A stretch of 64,000 nucleotides of DNA from Warburgia ugandensis (lineage: Eukaryota > Streptophyta > Magnoliopsida > Canellales > Canellaceae): positions 26,123,445 through 26,187,444 of the forward strand of contig CP141132.1 in NCBI GenBank assembly GCA_035236585.1, written 5' to 3'. Of the stretch, positions 23,568-34,951 are shown piece after piece (position 1 is the stretch's first letter; the number at the start of each line of letters is the position of its first letter). The position numbers and the translations under genes are program-made. The notes beneath the pieces were generated by a model, which did not search any database, had not been told where the DNA came from, and was given only the letters and a program-made list of their open reading frames with translations.

Positions 23568-26500
23568 TGTAACAACTCAAAAATTTATGTCATTTTCTAT
23601 TTATTGAATTATAATTTTAATGAGGATAAGAAATTTGAATTTAATTCCATGTAAATTAAGCTCATGAAAATGACCTCTTTTTGGGCTTGAAATTTGGACT
23701 CGAGAATATCAAATTTGGAATGTACACATCGATACTAATCCAATGACACTAATTTTGTGAGAAATGGAGATCAGGGTAGAAAAAACCAAAAGTTTTACAA
23801 ATTTAGCGGGGGTTAAAATTGATAATGGCACACCCCTATTCTCTTGTTTTGTGGACTATAGGGATAGCACCATGCTAGGAATAGGCGCGACACGTGGACC
23901 ATCAGTTTCCACGCATCGGCCCTTCTGCTCAGCAATGAATGGTGGTAGGTGGGAGTCTTTACAGGGGGACCTTGGAAAAAGATGGGAAAAACCCGATCGC
24001 GCCCCCTTCCACTCAATCTCATGCCCTCGGCTCCAATAGACATTTTCCTAGCAATGAGAAGAAACCTAGGCTAGGTTCTTCTTTGGCAACCTGCCCCCTC
24101 CTCTCTCTGGCGTTGATAACAAAATCCAAATTGGGATTTCTCTCCCCCCATTTGTTCTTTTCTTCTAATGTTGGTAGTAGGTTGAGTTTTGTTAGCAAGA
24201 AAAACCCCGAGCCCCCTACTTCTTTTACCCCTCGGGTTCGGGCAATGACAGAACTGGCAACCGACGGCCACACACTTAGAAATCTTTTTCTTTCCCCTTT
24301 TTCTTTCCGGTCTTGCCTTCCCCTTCCACCAGCATGCTCAAAACATGGGTGGGCCAGTGTGCCAGGATCCTCCTCCCTCTCCTATGGTTAGGATAGGCCA
24401 GTGACACCCCCACAGTCACCGCTGGCACCGTTTCTCCTCTCCCCCTATTTTTTTTTTATCAGGGCAGGGTTGACTCGTTGAGTGAACCTGCTCCTAACTC
24501 ATTTTGGGAGAGCTAAGTTGACCTTATACACCCTTAAAGTTCAATGATTGATTCTGGACAATCCAGGAGGAATCTCAAAGATTTAAGAGTACCCCCGCGA
24601 TCGTGGCAATACAAGAAATGATACTCATCTTCTCGTTTCTTGATCAGGGAAGATCTAATTGTTGATTTGACTAGACCCTTTATAGAAATTCATATCGTTT
24701 GATCTAAGATGATCTAACATTATTTTCTGACCTAAATAGTACATTTTGATCCTCATGAAGTATAGATTAAGATCCATGCAAGATATTTTAGATATGAAAG
24801 GTTTATGGAGATGATTTAGCAGATTGTGATCAATGTCTGAGATCAACTGAAGATCTATGTATGAAATTGGATCTAATTTGATTATTTGAACCGTTCAAAA
24901 TTCTTAAATGGATTAATTAATTATAATTACTAAGTTGTTATCTGATCTAAAAAGATTAGGTGAGGATCTTTGATGAGATCAGCGTGGATGTTTGATGATC
25001 AGGCCCGATCAAGACGATCGATGGACGATCCAACCAAGTAAACAACCAGATGTTATTTAGATTGACTTGTTCAAGGTAAGTTCACTATCTTAATCATTTA
25101 ATGGATTTATTTCATTTTCATTAGATGTGATTGATCATGATATTCAAATAGTAATGCCCTAGTTAATTTATTTAAATGAAAAATTACTAGAAATTTATAT
25201 GATTTGATCCTAATAGCTCTAAATATGCATTGCTATAATTACGAAGGAGAACTAAATGACTATGAGTAGGCCCAATTAAGTATAATTTGAATTATTAGCC
25301 AATTAGGGTGGGCCTCGCTTTGAGATTCTAGGGCTGGGAATCATTGGACTATCTTGGAAGCGATGTAATGAATATGAAAGTGTAATGTCATGTAATTGAG
25401 AATCCAAGTCACATAAATTGGATTCTGAGTCTGATTAGATGTGATGTGTATCCAAGTATGGGTATTGAGGAGATTGAGTTAGATTGGAGTGTTATCTAGG
25501 CTTGAGAGGTACGGACGAGTGGTTCTTTGTTTGAGGTAGGTGATTGGATTTAAGTAATTTCTTGATTTCACAGATCATGACATGTTATTTTGAAACCTTG
25601 AAGCATGAGTTTTGTGTCCTATTATGTTTTCATGTAAATTCCTTTAGCTTACCTAATTGATATTATTATATCTTGGTCTACATGATTTACCCATGCTTTA
25701 AGATACAACAAATGATACATCATCTTACCTTTTTACTTTATCTTCTTGAGACTATTTACACATGGGTGTTTCTATGGTTTGTATTGTGATTTTGTTGATT
25801 TATGGAGGGTGTTTCTGCCCAGTGAGTACTATGCTAGGAGGGTTATAGGGTTCGCCTCCACCCTCTAACTTTGTGATGATGATGATTAAACACTGCCCTA
25901 AGAGAGGGCCCTGTACGTAGGAATGGGTATCATGGGTAGTCCCCCTTACGAGTCTGTTCCCCCTCATGGGGATGGAGAAGTCTCCTGTTATGATGTCGAG
26001 AGGGAGCAGTAGTGGTTGAGATCTTGAGTGGTTGCCACTATAGCATAGTAGCCCATACTCTTATTCTATATGCTCATATAGTAATTATATATTGGGTGAA
26101 CTCGTGTAAGCCAGACCTAGGCCGTGAGTGACTCTAGGGGCTAATGCGGGATGCACGTGAGGGACCCAGGGATTTGTAACAGTACTCATTGCTAGTGATT
26201 GAGTGTCGTGGAACACTCTTAGGACTTGATTATGTATAGTGCCCTATTTATCATGACATGCATCCACATTGTTATGACGAGACAGATCCTACTTGGTTTT
26301 AATAGAGGTACAATTATGCCTTATTCATGCCTTGCATGCGATGATGATTGGCGTGATATGTTTGTGATCAAGCATAAACAATGATTCGATTGCTACTATT
26401 TTTCTTACTTAGACTAATGATTCTTTATGCTCTAGTTTCTCTAATGCTTGATGATTTGATGCATTATATGATGTTTTACTCCATGAGATTTACTGTGACA

Positions 26501-27201
26501 TTTATACTCTTATACTGCACTATTTTATTACATTCTTATTAAATGTGCCTGTGCAAGCAATAGCTTGCTAAGGCATTGCTTTGTTTACAATGCCTCAGAT
26601 ACAGAGGGTCTCTACAGGGTGATGCATTAATAGAGTAGGCAAAAGTGATGATAGTGTGCAGTGGAGTATTGAGAACATTTCAGAGATGACAAGGTTTGTT
26701 TAGGACCTCACTTTGGTTATTGTTTATGGACTGTATGTTATTATAATTGCAATGTAACTTGGATGTGAGGATATGAAATTAAGTTGGATGTGATTGTTTT
26801 ATGGACACACCCTAGGTACTTTGTCATGACTTGATTTTATTATCCACTATTGGAGTATACCTTTTCAGTGAAAATATCATTTGAGTTAGATGGATGGACA
26901 TGGAGACTTAGTCTCCCAATTATTGTGTCATGTATTGTGTTTATCAAGTGATTTGTATTGCACGTGTTATGTGTAATGGTCAAAAATATAGAGGAGACTC
27001 TACCAAATTTTTGGTAGAAATGGGATTTCATTTCACCGTTAAATTTGTGGTTTTGTGATTGTATGACTCCCGAGACTTTAAAATAAATTATTTTATTCGA
27101 GTTTTGTTTTTAGTCACTTTAAAAATCAAAGTTTTAAAACAGGGATCCCAACTATTTTTATAAATTGTTATTTTATTATTGATAAAACCTAGGGTGTCAT
27201 A
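23568..27201 (+). mobile_element. T3 5' LTR
   Basis: It starts tgtaacaactc and ends ggtgtcata; the 3' LTR ends ggtgtcaca, so the last CA is mutated. Landmarks in order: an 'aatccaatgacac' module near 23740, a pyrimidine/GC-richer part 23880-24480 that gives overlapping chance frames on both strands, 'tactatgctagga' near 25828, and the hairpin at 26568-26598. Confidence 0.9.
26568..26598 (+). other. Conserved LTR hairpin, copy H3
   Basis: ctaaggcattg (26568-26578) pairs with caatgcctcag (26588-26598), 10 of 11 pairs, around a short loop. The context agcaatagcttg before and atacagag after is the same as in other copies. Confidence 0.75.
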
Positions 27202-27203
27202 GT

Positions 27204-27222
27204 TTGCTATCAGAGCTTAGGT
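27204..27222 (+). other. T3 primer-binding site
   Basis: ttgctatcagagcttaggt lies two bases after the LTR end. It differs by one base from the common plant gypsy site TTGGTATCAGAGC, complementary to the 3' end of initiator methionine tRNA. Confidence 0.8.
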
Positions 27223-28990
27223 CTCATCCATCGCAGCCATTCCAACAAATTAAGGTCACATACAGTTCATGAAGTGAGGTGATTTCCTAAATATGAGTTA
27301 TAGAGACAGCTCATGTGAAGGATGTTAATGATTGTGTAATAGATAATGCTATGTAGGTTGGCAGATTTTCTTAGAGTAATTGAGACTTTAAATCCTTGTA
27401 TGAGTATAAGGAGGTACTTTTATGGGAAGTGCATGATTATTAGAATCATGAATTAGAATAAAGATTGTAAATTAGTTCCTCTTAGCGAGAACCTTATGCT
27501 ATGATAGAAGCTATATTTTTATGAACTGCCTTTAAGAGTTCAAGTTCTAACTTGAATGGTGTGAGTAAAATTTTGGAAAAAGCTTAATAATCATGGTAAT
27601 AACAATAGTATGATAAGAGTGATGGAGGATCAGAAATGATTACAACTAATGAGAATGTGAGAATAGTGAAAGAAGTACTATATTAAGTTAAAACTTGAAG
27701 CAGACTTATTTGATGAACAAATATTAATATGGTGAAAATCATTCAAAATTTGATGATGTAAGATCCTAATGTTTTTATGGATGAATTACCTAAACTATGA
27801 GATGAAAATTTATGGGTTCTTCTGCATATAGAAATATTGATACTAGACATCAATGGGAGTGAATACTTACAAATTGTTCTTGGGGTCTTAATTATGATTT
27901 GAAGTGCATATTACTTGGAGGACATGATGACTAATTTGTGAGAATAATTCTTGAATAGAAATGACTTTATAATGAATCAACTAGGAAGAAAAACATATGA
28001 AGTGAATGAGGCGCGATGAAATTAATTATGATTGAATTACATCCAACACTGATAGAGATGATAATGTGGTTTCTGATGACTAAGGAAGTATTATAAAGGG
28101 TAAATTTCATTGGGTGTGAAATAAATTGAGCTGTAAATAATTTTGATTGATATGACTATGAAATAATTCATTAGTTCAAGAAAGTGAAATAGTGGAAGTG
28201 AGGACACTGAAAATATAGTTACAAGGATTTTAAGGATGGTTATTTGAGAAGATGTGTTCCTCTATCACTGAGACTTTTATCTAGAAGGACCTTGGGAAGA
28301 CCTGTGATAACTAATATTTTTGGAAACTAAGATAGTTTCCCACTTAAAGTGAAGAATTAGACGGTTCAACGGTATTGAACCAGTATACTTAGTTGAAGAG
28401 ACCTGCCCTAACTCCTTCACCATGAAAAAGGAGATTGTGGATAGACTGTTATATGTTAACACCTGTATTGAGGGATTTGGTGATTGTGCCACATTCTATG
28501 CTGGTAGCGAGGTTGTAGACATAACCTCTATGTAAAGAGGGATCCTCTTAGGACCAAGGCTAATCGTAGAAAGTCAGACATGGGTAGTTCGAGTCAACCT
28601 AGTAAAGGCAGGAGACCTTTCATTGGCATAGTTGTAGAGGCCATTAAGCCAGCAGCATTTGAGCAGGTAGTGCTGGGATATGAATGAGAGAAGGTGTACT
28701 GGTTGTAAGGACAGACACCTTGATAATTATGTCCTAGAGTTAGTAGACCATCGTAGTAGTGGTAATAGCATCGGTAGCCACCATCACAATGGCAATCCTC
28801 TAATGTTTTTACTATGGAGAGTGAGGATATTCCTTTAGAGACTGTCCCATTGGACAATGAATTAGATAGATTAACATTGGAGACAGGACAGAGATGGCCC
28901 CACATTGGTAATGATGAATTTCTGCCACCACTTGGAGGCAAGTATAGGTCTCGAACTGGGTGATGAAAAATATCATTCTGTCTATAGGTA
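27223..28990 (+). pseudogene. T3 gag region, largely decayed, with a zinc-knuckle trace
   Basis: Most of this stretch has no readable frame. At 28695-28740 one frame reads CTGCKDRHLDNYV, a C-x2-C-x4-H pattern with the last cysteine lost, in the place where gag of a gypsy element has its CCHC zinc knuckle. It lies upstream of the protease, as expected. The rest is assigned by position. Confidence 0.5.
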
Positions 28991-29260
28991 AGCATGTTAG
29001 GATCCTCCTTGTTCTAGGATCTAGTCATTTTTGTACTTTATGTATTGGTACCTTGATGAATGTGCTTATATATATATATATATATATATGACAGTCTCTG
29101 AATTGGATGTCATGACACTAATGATGAGTCGAAGGATGGATATTAAGAAAATCTTACTTAATATGACTGATCATGATACCATCCTTGGGATGGATTTTAT
29201 TTATTGGTTGATAGTTGATTGCTGTGAGGAAAAGATTACCTTTAGTATACATGGATAGCT
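28991..29260 (+). pseudogene. T3 protease remnant
   Basis: The frame 29031-29258 ends with LNMTDHDTILGMDFI then about 11 residues and EEKITFSIHG. This matches the C-terminal half of chromovirus aspartic proteases, where a DVILGMDWL-type string is followed by a CxxKxVTFxxPG-type string. The catalytic D-S/T-G triad is not readable; an AT microsatellite (29067-29089) sits near where the upstream part should be. The protein would process Gag-Pol. Confidence 0.75.
29067..29089. repeat. (TA)n microsatellite
   Basis: An uninterrupted TA run inside the protease remnant; it encodes the YIYIYIY string and is probably a later expansion. Confidence 0.95.
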
Positions 29261-29479
29261 ATCGACCTCACTCCTGAGTAAGAAGGGGCATTGATGAGGT
29301 TTGTGTTAATTTTGACTTCAAGGAAATATGGTACTCTTCTGATGTACCGATTCCTCCTTGTGAGTGTGACAATGGATGATGAAGAGCAGCCACAGATTGA
29401 GCACACATGTGGTGTGTGAGGATTCATAATCTTTCCTAAAGAGGTTTTAGGATTTTACGTCATGATAGATGAATTTTTA

Positions 29480-30294
29480 TATTGATTTGGCATCGGACAG
29501 TGTCATTTTCTAAGGTGCCATACAAGATGGCCCAGTTGAGCTGGAAGGGTTCTAGCTACGGTAATTATTTGATGAGGGTTTATCAGACTTGGTGGGCCTT
29601 CATTGGGTACATTAATCCTCCTTATGAGAAGAGAGACAAATCCTTATTACTATGCATGGATTATTGATTGTTTGATAGCACCATAGTGGAGGATTGATAT
29701 TTTCTATCATGTATTGATGATCTATATGATTAACATGGGATGTGAATGTATTGATGGATATTGATTTGAGGATTCGGATTAAGAATGTCCCTAAGACAAC
29801 TTTTAGAACTTGTTAAGATTATTACAAGTTCTAGGTGATACCAATTGATAAAATTCGTACATTGATAGTAGTATCGATATATTGGGCTGAATTTCTAAAT
29901 GTTACTAAGATGAGTCATGATTATTTAGTGAATGATATTTTTGTATATTCCATGACTTTGAGGGGCACAGGAAACCCTTGTGAATTCTTTTAAGTATTTC
30001 AAAGACTCATCTTTTGTGATAAATGGATGTGAGAATGAATTATGGTCAAAGAAGATGAATTTTCTTGCCTGCGATATCTCTATTGATAGAGAGATTGTTT
30101 ATCGAGACTGTGATGAACTCAGAATAGTTGAATTATTAACTAAGGTTGATAATCTCCTTAGTCTTGTGAATTGTTATCCCTGGATGATTGAGTTCTCAAG
30201 GATAGTAGTGGCATGGATACTATTTTATATTATGTATATGAGCCTGATTTCTCACAAAGGTGAGAGGTGTGATAGTAAAGTATGTTTAGAATGA
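29480..30294 (+). pseudogene. T3 reverse transcriptase remnant, catalytic Asp changed
   Basis: Segments in order: SKVPYKMAQ at about 29505 (RT N-terminal PYRMAPAEL-type string), a GFIRxxxSPW-like segment near 29570, a KxKSxxxCMDY-like segment near 29640-29665, a CIDDLYD segment near 29715 (IDDLFDQL type), and LVNDIFVYS at 29925-29951 at the position of the FIDDILVYS active-site box. The first catalytic Asp is Asn here. A further segment FFKYFKDSSF...ELWSKKMNFLACDIS (29985-30090) fits the thumb region. Frameshifts and stops separate them. RNase H and integrase are absent downstream. Confidence 0.8.
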
Positions 30295-30450
30295 GAGCAT
30301 GCTCTTATATATAACTAGCATTGATTTATGACCTATACTTGTGAGTGGCCTAAGAAGGCGACCAATGAGGGCAGGTGCGAGAGGCACTACCAACCTTCTA
30401 GGTGGCAGGCTTTTAGGTGCTTATAGTATGATCATGTTGTGGATTGAATT

Positions 30451-30925
30451 TTGATTGGCATATGATTGCCTGTTATTGAGCTGGTATGCTCAAATTCTGG
30501 TGGGCATAAGATTGCCTGTTATTGAGCTGGTATGCTCTAATTCTAATTGGCATGTGATTGCCTATTATTAAGTTAGTCTGCTCTGATTCTGACTGGCATA
30601 TGATTGCCTGTTATTGAGTTGGTATGCTCTGATTCTAATTGACATATTATTTCCTATTATTGAGTTGGTATGCTCTAATTCTAATTGGCATATGATTGCA
30701 TGTTGGTGAGTTGGTATGCTCAGACTTTGATTGGCATATGATTGCCTATTAGTGAGCTGATATGCCCTAATTTGATTGGCATGTATTGCCTGATCAAGAG
30801 TTGATATGATATGGTGTGATTGATATAGATTGCCTAATGATGAGGTACTATGCACTGGAATAGATTTGGCATAAATTGCCTATATGTGAGTTGTGGTACT
30901 TCAAATTTGTTGATATGGTGATTCA
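30451..30925. repeat. 46-bp tandem array in the T3 3' region
   Basis: Core ggcatatgattgcc recurs at 30457, 30503, 30549, 30595, 30641, 30687 and 30733 with an exact 46-bp period, then at 30778, 30821, 30868 and about 30911 with small indels: about 10.5 units. The unit also carries ttgagttggtatgctc. Divergence rises towards the 3' end. A 95-codon minus-strand frame crosses it and is an artefact of the repeat. Confidence 0.95.
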
Positions 30926-31207
30926 CTTATGCGAAGTTGTAAACAAATGACTAACATTTGAAGAGAGTGTGATTTATCCTAATTGCATATTATTGTGGTT
31001 ATGGTGTGTTCGAATCATAATATGAGTTAATTGATCCAGGATAGTTCGAAATAGACATTGGTTTATATCTACGAGTTGCTATCTGAGGGGATGATATGGT
31101 AGGGAATTGTTATTGGCAATTGACTATGGAAATTTTTGGTATGATATGTAGATCTTGTGATATGGGAATGTTTAAAAGTGTTTGGAGAATAACATCAAAA
31201 GAATTTT

Positions 31208-31234
31208 GGGGACAAAATTCCTATGAGGGAAGAA
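31208..31234 (+). other. T3 polypurine tract
   Basis: gggacaaaattcctatgagg followed by gaagaa, directly before the LTR start at 31235. This is the usual priming site for plus-strand DNA synthesis; the same type of string is seen at 2340-2367. Confidence 0.8.
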
Positions 31235-34200
31235 TGTAACAACTTAAAAATTTAGGTCATTTTCTATTTATTGGATTAGAATTTTTAATGGGGATAAGAG
31301 AATTGAATTTAATTCCATATAAATTAAGCTCATGAAAATGACCTCTTCATGGCCTTGAAATTTGGACTCGAGAATATCAAATTTAGAAGTTTAGTGTTGA
31401 GATGAATCCAACGACACTAATTTTGCATGAAATAGAGATCGGGCTGGAAAATCCCAAAAGTTTTACAAATTCTGGGGGGTTAAAATTGACAATGGCATCC
31501 CTATTCTATTGTTTTGTAGACTACAGGGATAGCCCCATGCTAAGAGTGGGTGTGACACGTGGAACGTTAGTCGCCACATGTCAGCCCTTCTCCCCAGTGA
31601 TGGACAATGGCATGTGGGAGTCTTTATAGGGGGATGCTAGAAGAAGAAGGGGAAAACCTAACTGTACCCCCTTTCACCCGATCTCTCTCCCTCAGCTCTA
31701 GTAAGCATTTTCTCGGTGATGAGAAGAAACCTAGGTTGGGGTTCTTCTTTGGCAACCTCCCCTCCTCTCTCTGATGTTGACAAGGAAACCCAAATTGGGT
31801 TTCACTTGCGCGTAGTCACCCCTCTTGATTGGGTCTCCCAATGCTCAATTTCTCTCCCCTTATTTCTTCTTTTCTACCGGTGTTGGTAGGAACTCGTATT
31901 GGGTTTTGTCAGCAAAGAAAACCCCCATCCCCCTACTTCTCATCCCCCTCAAGTTTAGGCAACGATCAATCCTATAGCTGGGAGCCACATACTCAGAAAC
32001 CCTTTCCTTTCCCCTTTTTTTTTTTGGATCTTACCTTCCCCGTCCATTGGCACACTCAAGCCATGGGTGGATCAACGTGCCAATATCCCCCTCCCTCTTC
32101 TACAGTCGAGATCAGACAGTGACACTCCCACAGTCACCGCCGCCACCATTTCTCCTCTCCCGCTATTTTTTTTCTCTATTTTAACAAGTTAGGGCAAGGT
32201 TGACTCACTAAATCAACTTGCTCCTGACTCATTTTGGGAGAGCAAAGTTGACCCTATACACCCTTGAACTTCAATAATTGATTTTGGACAATCCAGGAGG
32301 ACTCTCTAAGATCTGAGAGTACCCTCATGATCGTGGAAATGTAGGGAATGATACCAATTTGCCTGTTTCTTGATCAAGGAAGATTTGATAGTTGATTTGA
32401 CTAGACACTTGATTGGATTTTAGATCATTTGATCTGAGACGTTTTGACATTATTTTTCAATATGAATAGTACATTGTGATCCACATGAAGTATAGATTAA
32501 GATCCATGTAAGATATTTTCGATTTAAAAGATTTATGGAGATGATTTATCTAATTGTGATCAATGTCTAAGATCAATTGAAGATCCAGGTATGAAATTGG
32601 ATCCAATTTGATGATCTTAGCAGTTCAAAATTATTAAATGGACTAATTTATTAGAATTACTAAGTTGTTATATGATCTGGGGCTATCAGGTGAGGATCTT
32701 TGATGAGATTAGCATGAATGTTTGATGATCAAGCATGATTGACACGATAAGTGGATGATTTGGCCAAGTAGATAGATGGATGCTATTCAGATTGACTTGT
32801 TCAAGGTAAGATCACTGCCTTAATCATTGGATGGATTGATTTGATTTTGATTAGATACAATTGAGCATGATAATCAGATAGTAATGCCTGATTAATTGAT
32901 TTAAATGATAAATTATCTAAAATTGAAATGATCTGATCCTAATAGCTCTAAATATGCATTGCTATAATTAAGAACGAGAACTAAATGACTATGAGTGGGC
33001 CTGATTAAGTATGATTTGAATTATTAGCCAATTAGGGCGAACCCCACTTTGAGATTCCAGGGCTAGGAATCATTGGACTGTCTTGAACGCAATGTAATAA
33101 ATATGAAAGCATAATATTGTGTAATTTAGAATCCAAGTTACATAAATTGGATTCAAAGTATGACTGGATGTGATGTGTATCCAGTTACGAGTATTGAGGC
33201 GATTGAGATAGACTCGAGTCTTATCGAGACTTGAGAGGCAAAGATGAGTGGTTCTTCGTTTGAGGTAGGTGAATGCATTTAAATAATTTCCTGATTTCAC
33301 AGATCATGACATGTTATTTTGAAACCTTGAAGCATGAGTTTTTGTGGCCTATTATGTTTTCATGGAAATGCCTTCAACATAACTAATTGATATTATGGCA
33401 TCTTGGTCTACATGATTTACCCATGCTTTGAGATACGACAAATGATACATCATCTTAGCTTTTTACTTTATCTTCTTGAGACTATTTACACAAGGGTGTT
33501 TCTATGGTTTGTATTGTGATTTCGTTGATTTATGACAGGTGTTTTTCCCGATGGGTACTATGCTAGGAGGGTTGTAGGGTTGGCCACCGCCTTCTGACTT
33601 TGTGATGATGATGATGATGATGATGATGATTAGACATCGCCCCAAGGGAGGGCCTGCTACATAGGAATGGGTATCATGGGTAGTCCCCCCAATGGGTCTG
33701 TTCCCCCCCATGGGGATGGAGAAGTTTCCCTTTATGGTGTCAATGGGAAGCAGTAGCGGTTGAGACCTTGAGTGGTTGCAACTACAGCATAGTATCCCAT
33801 ACTCTTATTCTGTATGCTCATGTGGTAATTATATGTAGGGTGAACTAAGGTAAGTAGGGCCTAGGCCGCGAGTTACTCCGGGGGCTAATGTGGGCTGCAC
33901 AGGAGGGACCCAGGAATTGGTATGAGTACTCATTACTAGTGATTGAGTGTTGTGGAACACTCTTAGGGCTTGGTTATGTATAATGCCTTTTTTATCATGA
34001 CATGCATCCTTATTTTTATGACGGGATAGATCCTGACATGGTTTTGATAGAGGTATGATTATGCCTTATTCATGCCTTGCATACCATGCTAATTGGATGT
34101 GATATCTTTGTGATCAGGCTTAAATAATGATTTGACTATTCTCTTTTTTTACACAGACTCATGATTCTTTATGCTGTAGTTTCTCTAATGGCTAATGATT

Positions 34201-34946
34201 CGACTCATTATATGATGTTTTACTCCATGAGATTTACTATGACATTGATACCCTTATACTGATCTATTTCATTGCATTCTTATTAAATGTGATCTCCTAC
34301 ACAAGCAATAGCTTACTGAAGCATTGCTTTGTTTGCAATGCCTCAGATATAGAGAGTCGCTACAGGTTGACGTGTTGATAGAGTAGACAAAAGTGATGAT
34401 AGTTTCCAGTGGAGTATTGAGGACATTTTAAAGATGACAAGGTTTGTTCAGGACCTCACTTTGGTTATTGTTTATGACTGTATGTTATTATAATTGCAAT
34501 GTAACTTGGATGTGAGGATATGAAATTATGTTGGATGTGGTTGCTGTATGGAGAAACCTTGGGTATTTTGTCATGACTTGATTTTCTTATCCACTATTGG
34601 AGTATACATTTTCATTGAAAATAATATTTGAGTCAAAGGGATGGGTGTGGAGACTAAGTCTCCCAATTGACATGTCATGTATTGTGTTTATCAGGTGATT
34701 TGTATTGCACGTGTTATGTGCAATGGTCCAAAATACAGAGGAGACTGTTGAATTTTCAGTGGAAATGGGATTTCATTTCACCATTAAATATATGGTTTTG
34801 TGGTTGTATGACTCTTAGAGCTTTGAAATAAATTATTTTATTCGAGTTTTGTTTTTGGACATTTTAAAAATCAAAATTTTAAAATAGGGATCCCGACTAT
34901 TTTTAGAAATTATTATTTTATTGTTGATAAAACCCCAGGTGTCACA
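31235..34946 (+). mobile_element. T3 3' LTR
   Basis: It starts tgtaacaact and ends ggtgtcaca, 3712 bp against 3634 bp for the 5' copy. It has the same landmarks: 'aatccaacgacac' at about 31409, 'tactatgctagga' at about 33557, a (GAT)n run at 33601-33630 that is longer than in the 5' LTR, and the hairpin at 34316-34346. Confidence 0.9.
34316..34346 (+). other. Conserved LTR hairpin, copy H4
   Basis: ctgaagcattgc (34316-34327) pairs with gcaatgcctcag (34335-34346), 11 of 12 pairs. Confidence 0.75.
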
Positions 34947-34951
34947 TGCCC

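Larger units (their letters stand above)
23563..34951 (+). mobile_element. T3 chromovirus-like LTR retrotransposon (LTR-internal-LTR) with 5-bp target duplication
   Basis: 5' LTR 23568-27201, internal 27202-31234, 3' LTR 31235-34946. The flanks are tgcct (23563-23567) and tgccc (34947-34951), one change apart. The internal region is only about 4.0 kb. It keeps a primer site, a gag zinc-knuckle trace, a protease and a partial RT, but I see no RNase H or integrase. It is thus an internally deleted copy, inserted between gag and pol of an Athila-like element. LTRs differ by about 10% in a 255-bp sample read by eye, so the insertion is old. Confidence 0.9.

Noticed and set aside
23764-24391. Frames of 66-150 codons in the T3 5' LTR
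   Set aside because: They overlap on both strands and are not kept in frame in the 3' LTR copy (31402-32122), as expected for non-coding LTR sequence.
30568-30855. 95-codon minus-strand frame with repeated NRQSYANQ-like text
   Set aside because: It is the 46-bp tandem array read in one frame; 46 is not a multiple of three, so the repeat text shifts frame.
30451-30925. CRISPR-like array
   Set aside because: Units are contiguous with no unique spacers, and the context is a plant retrotransposon.
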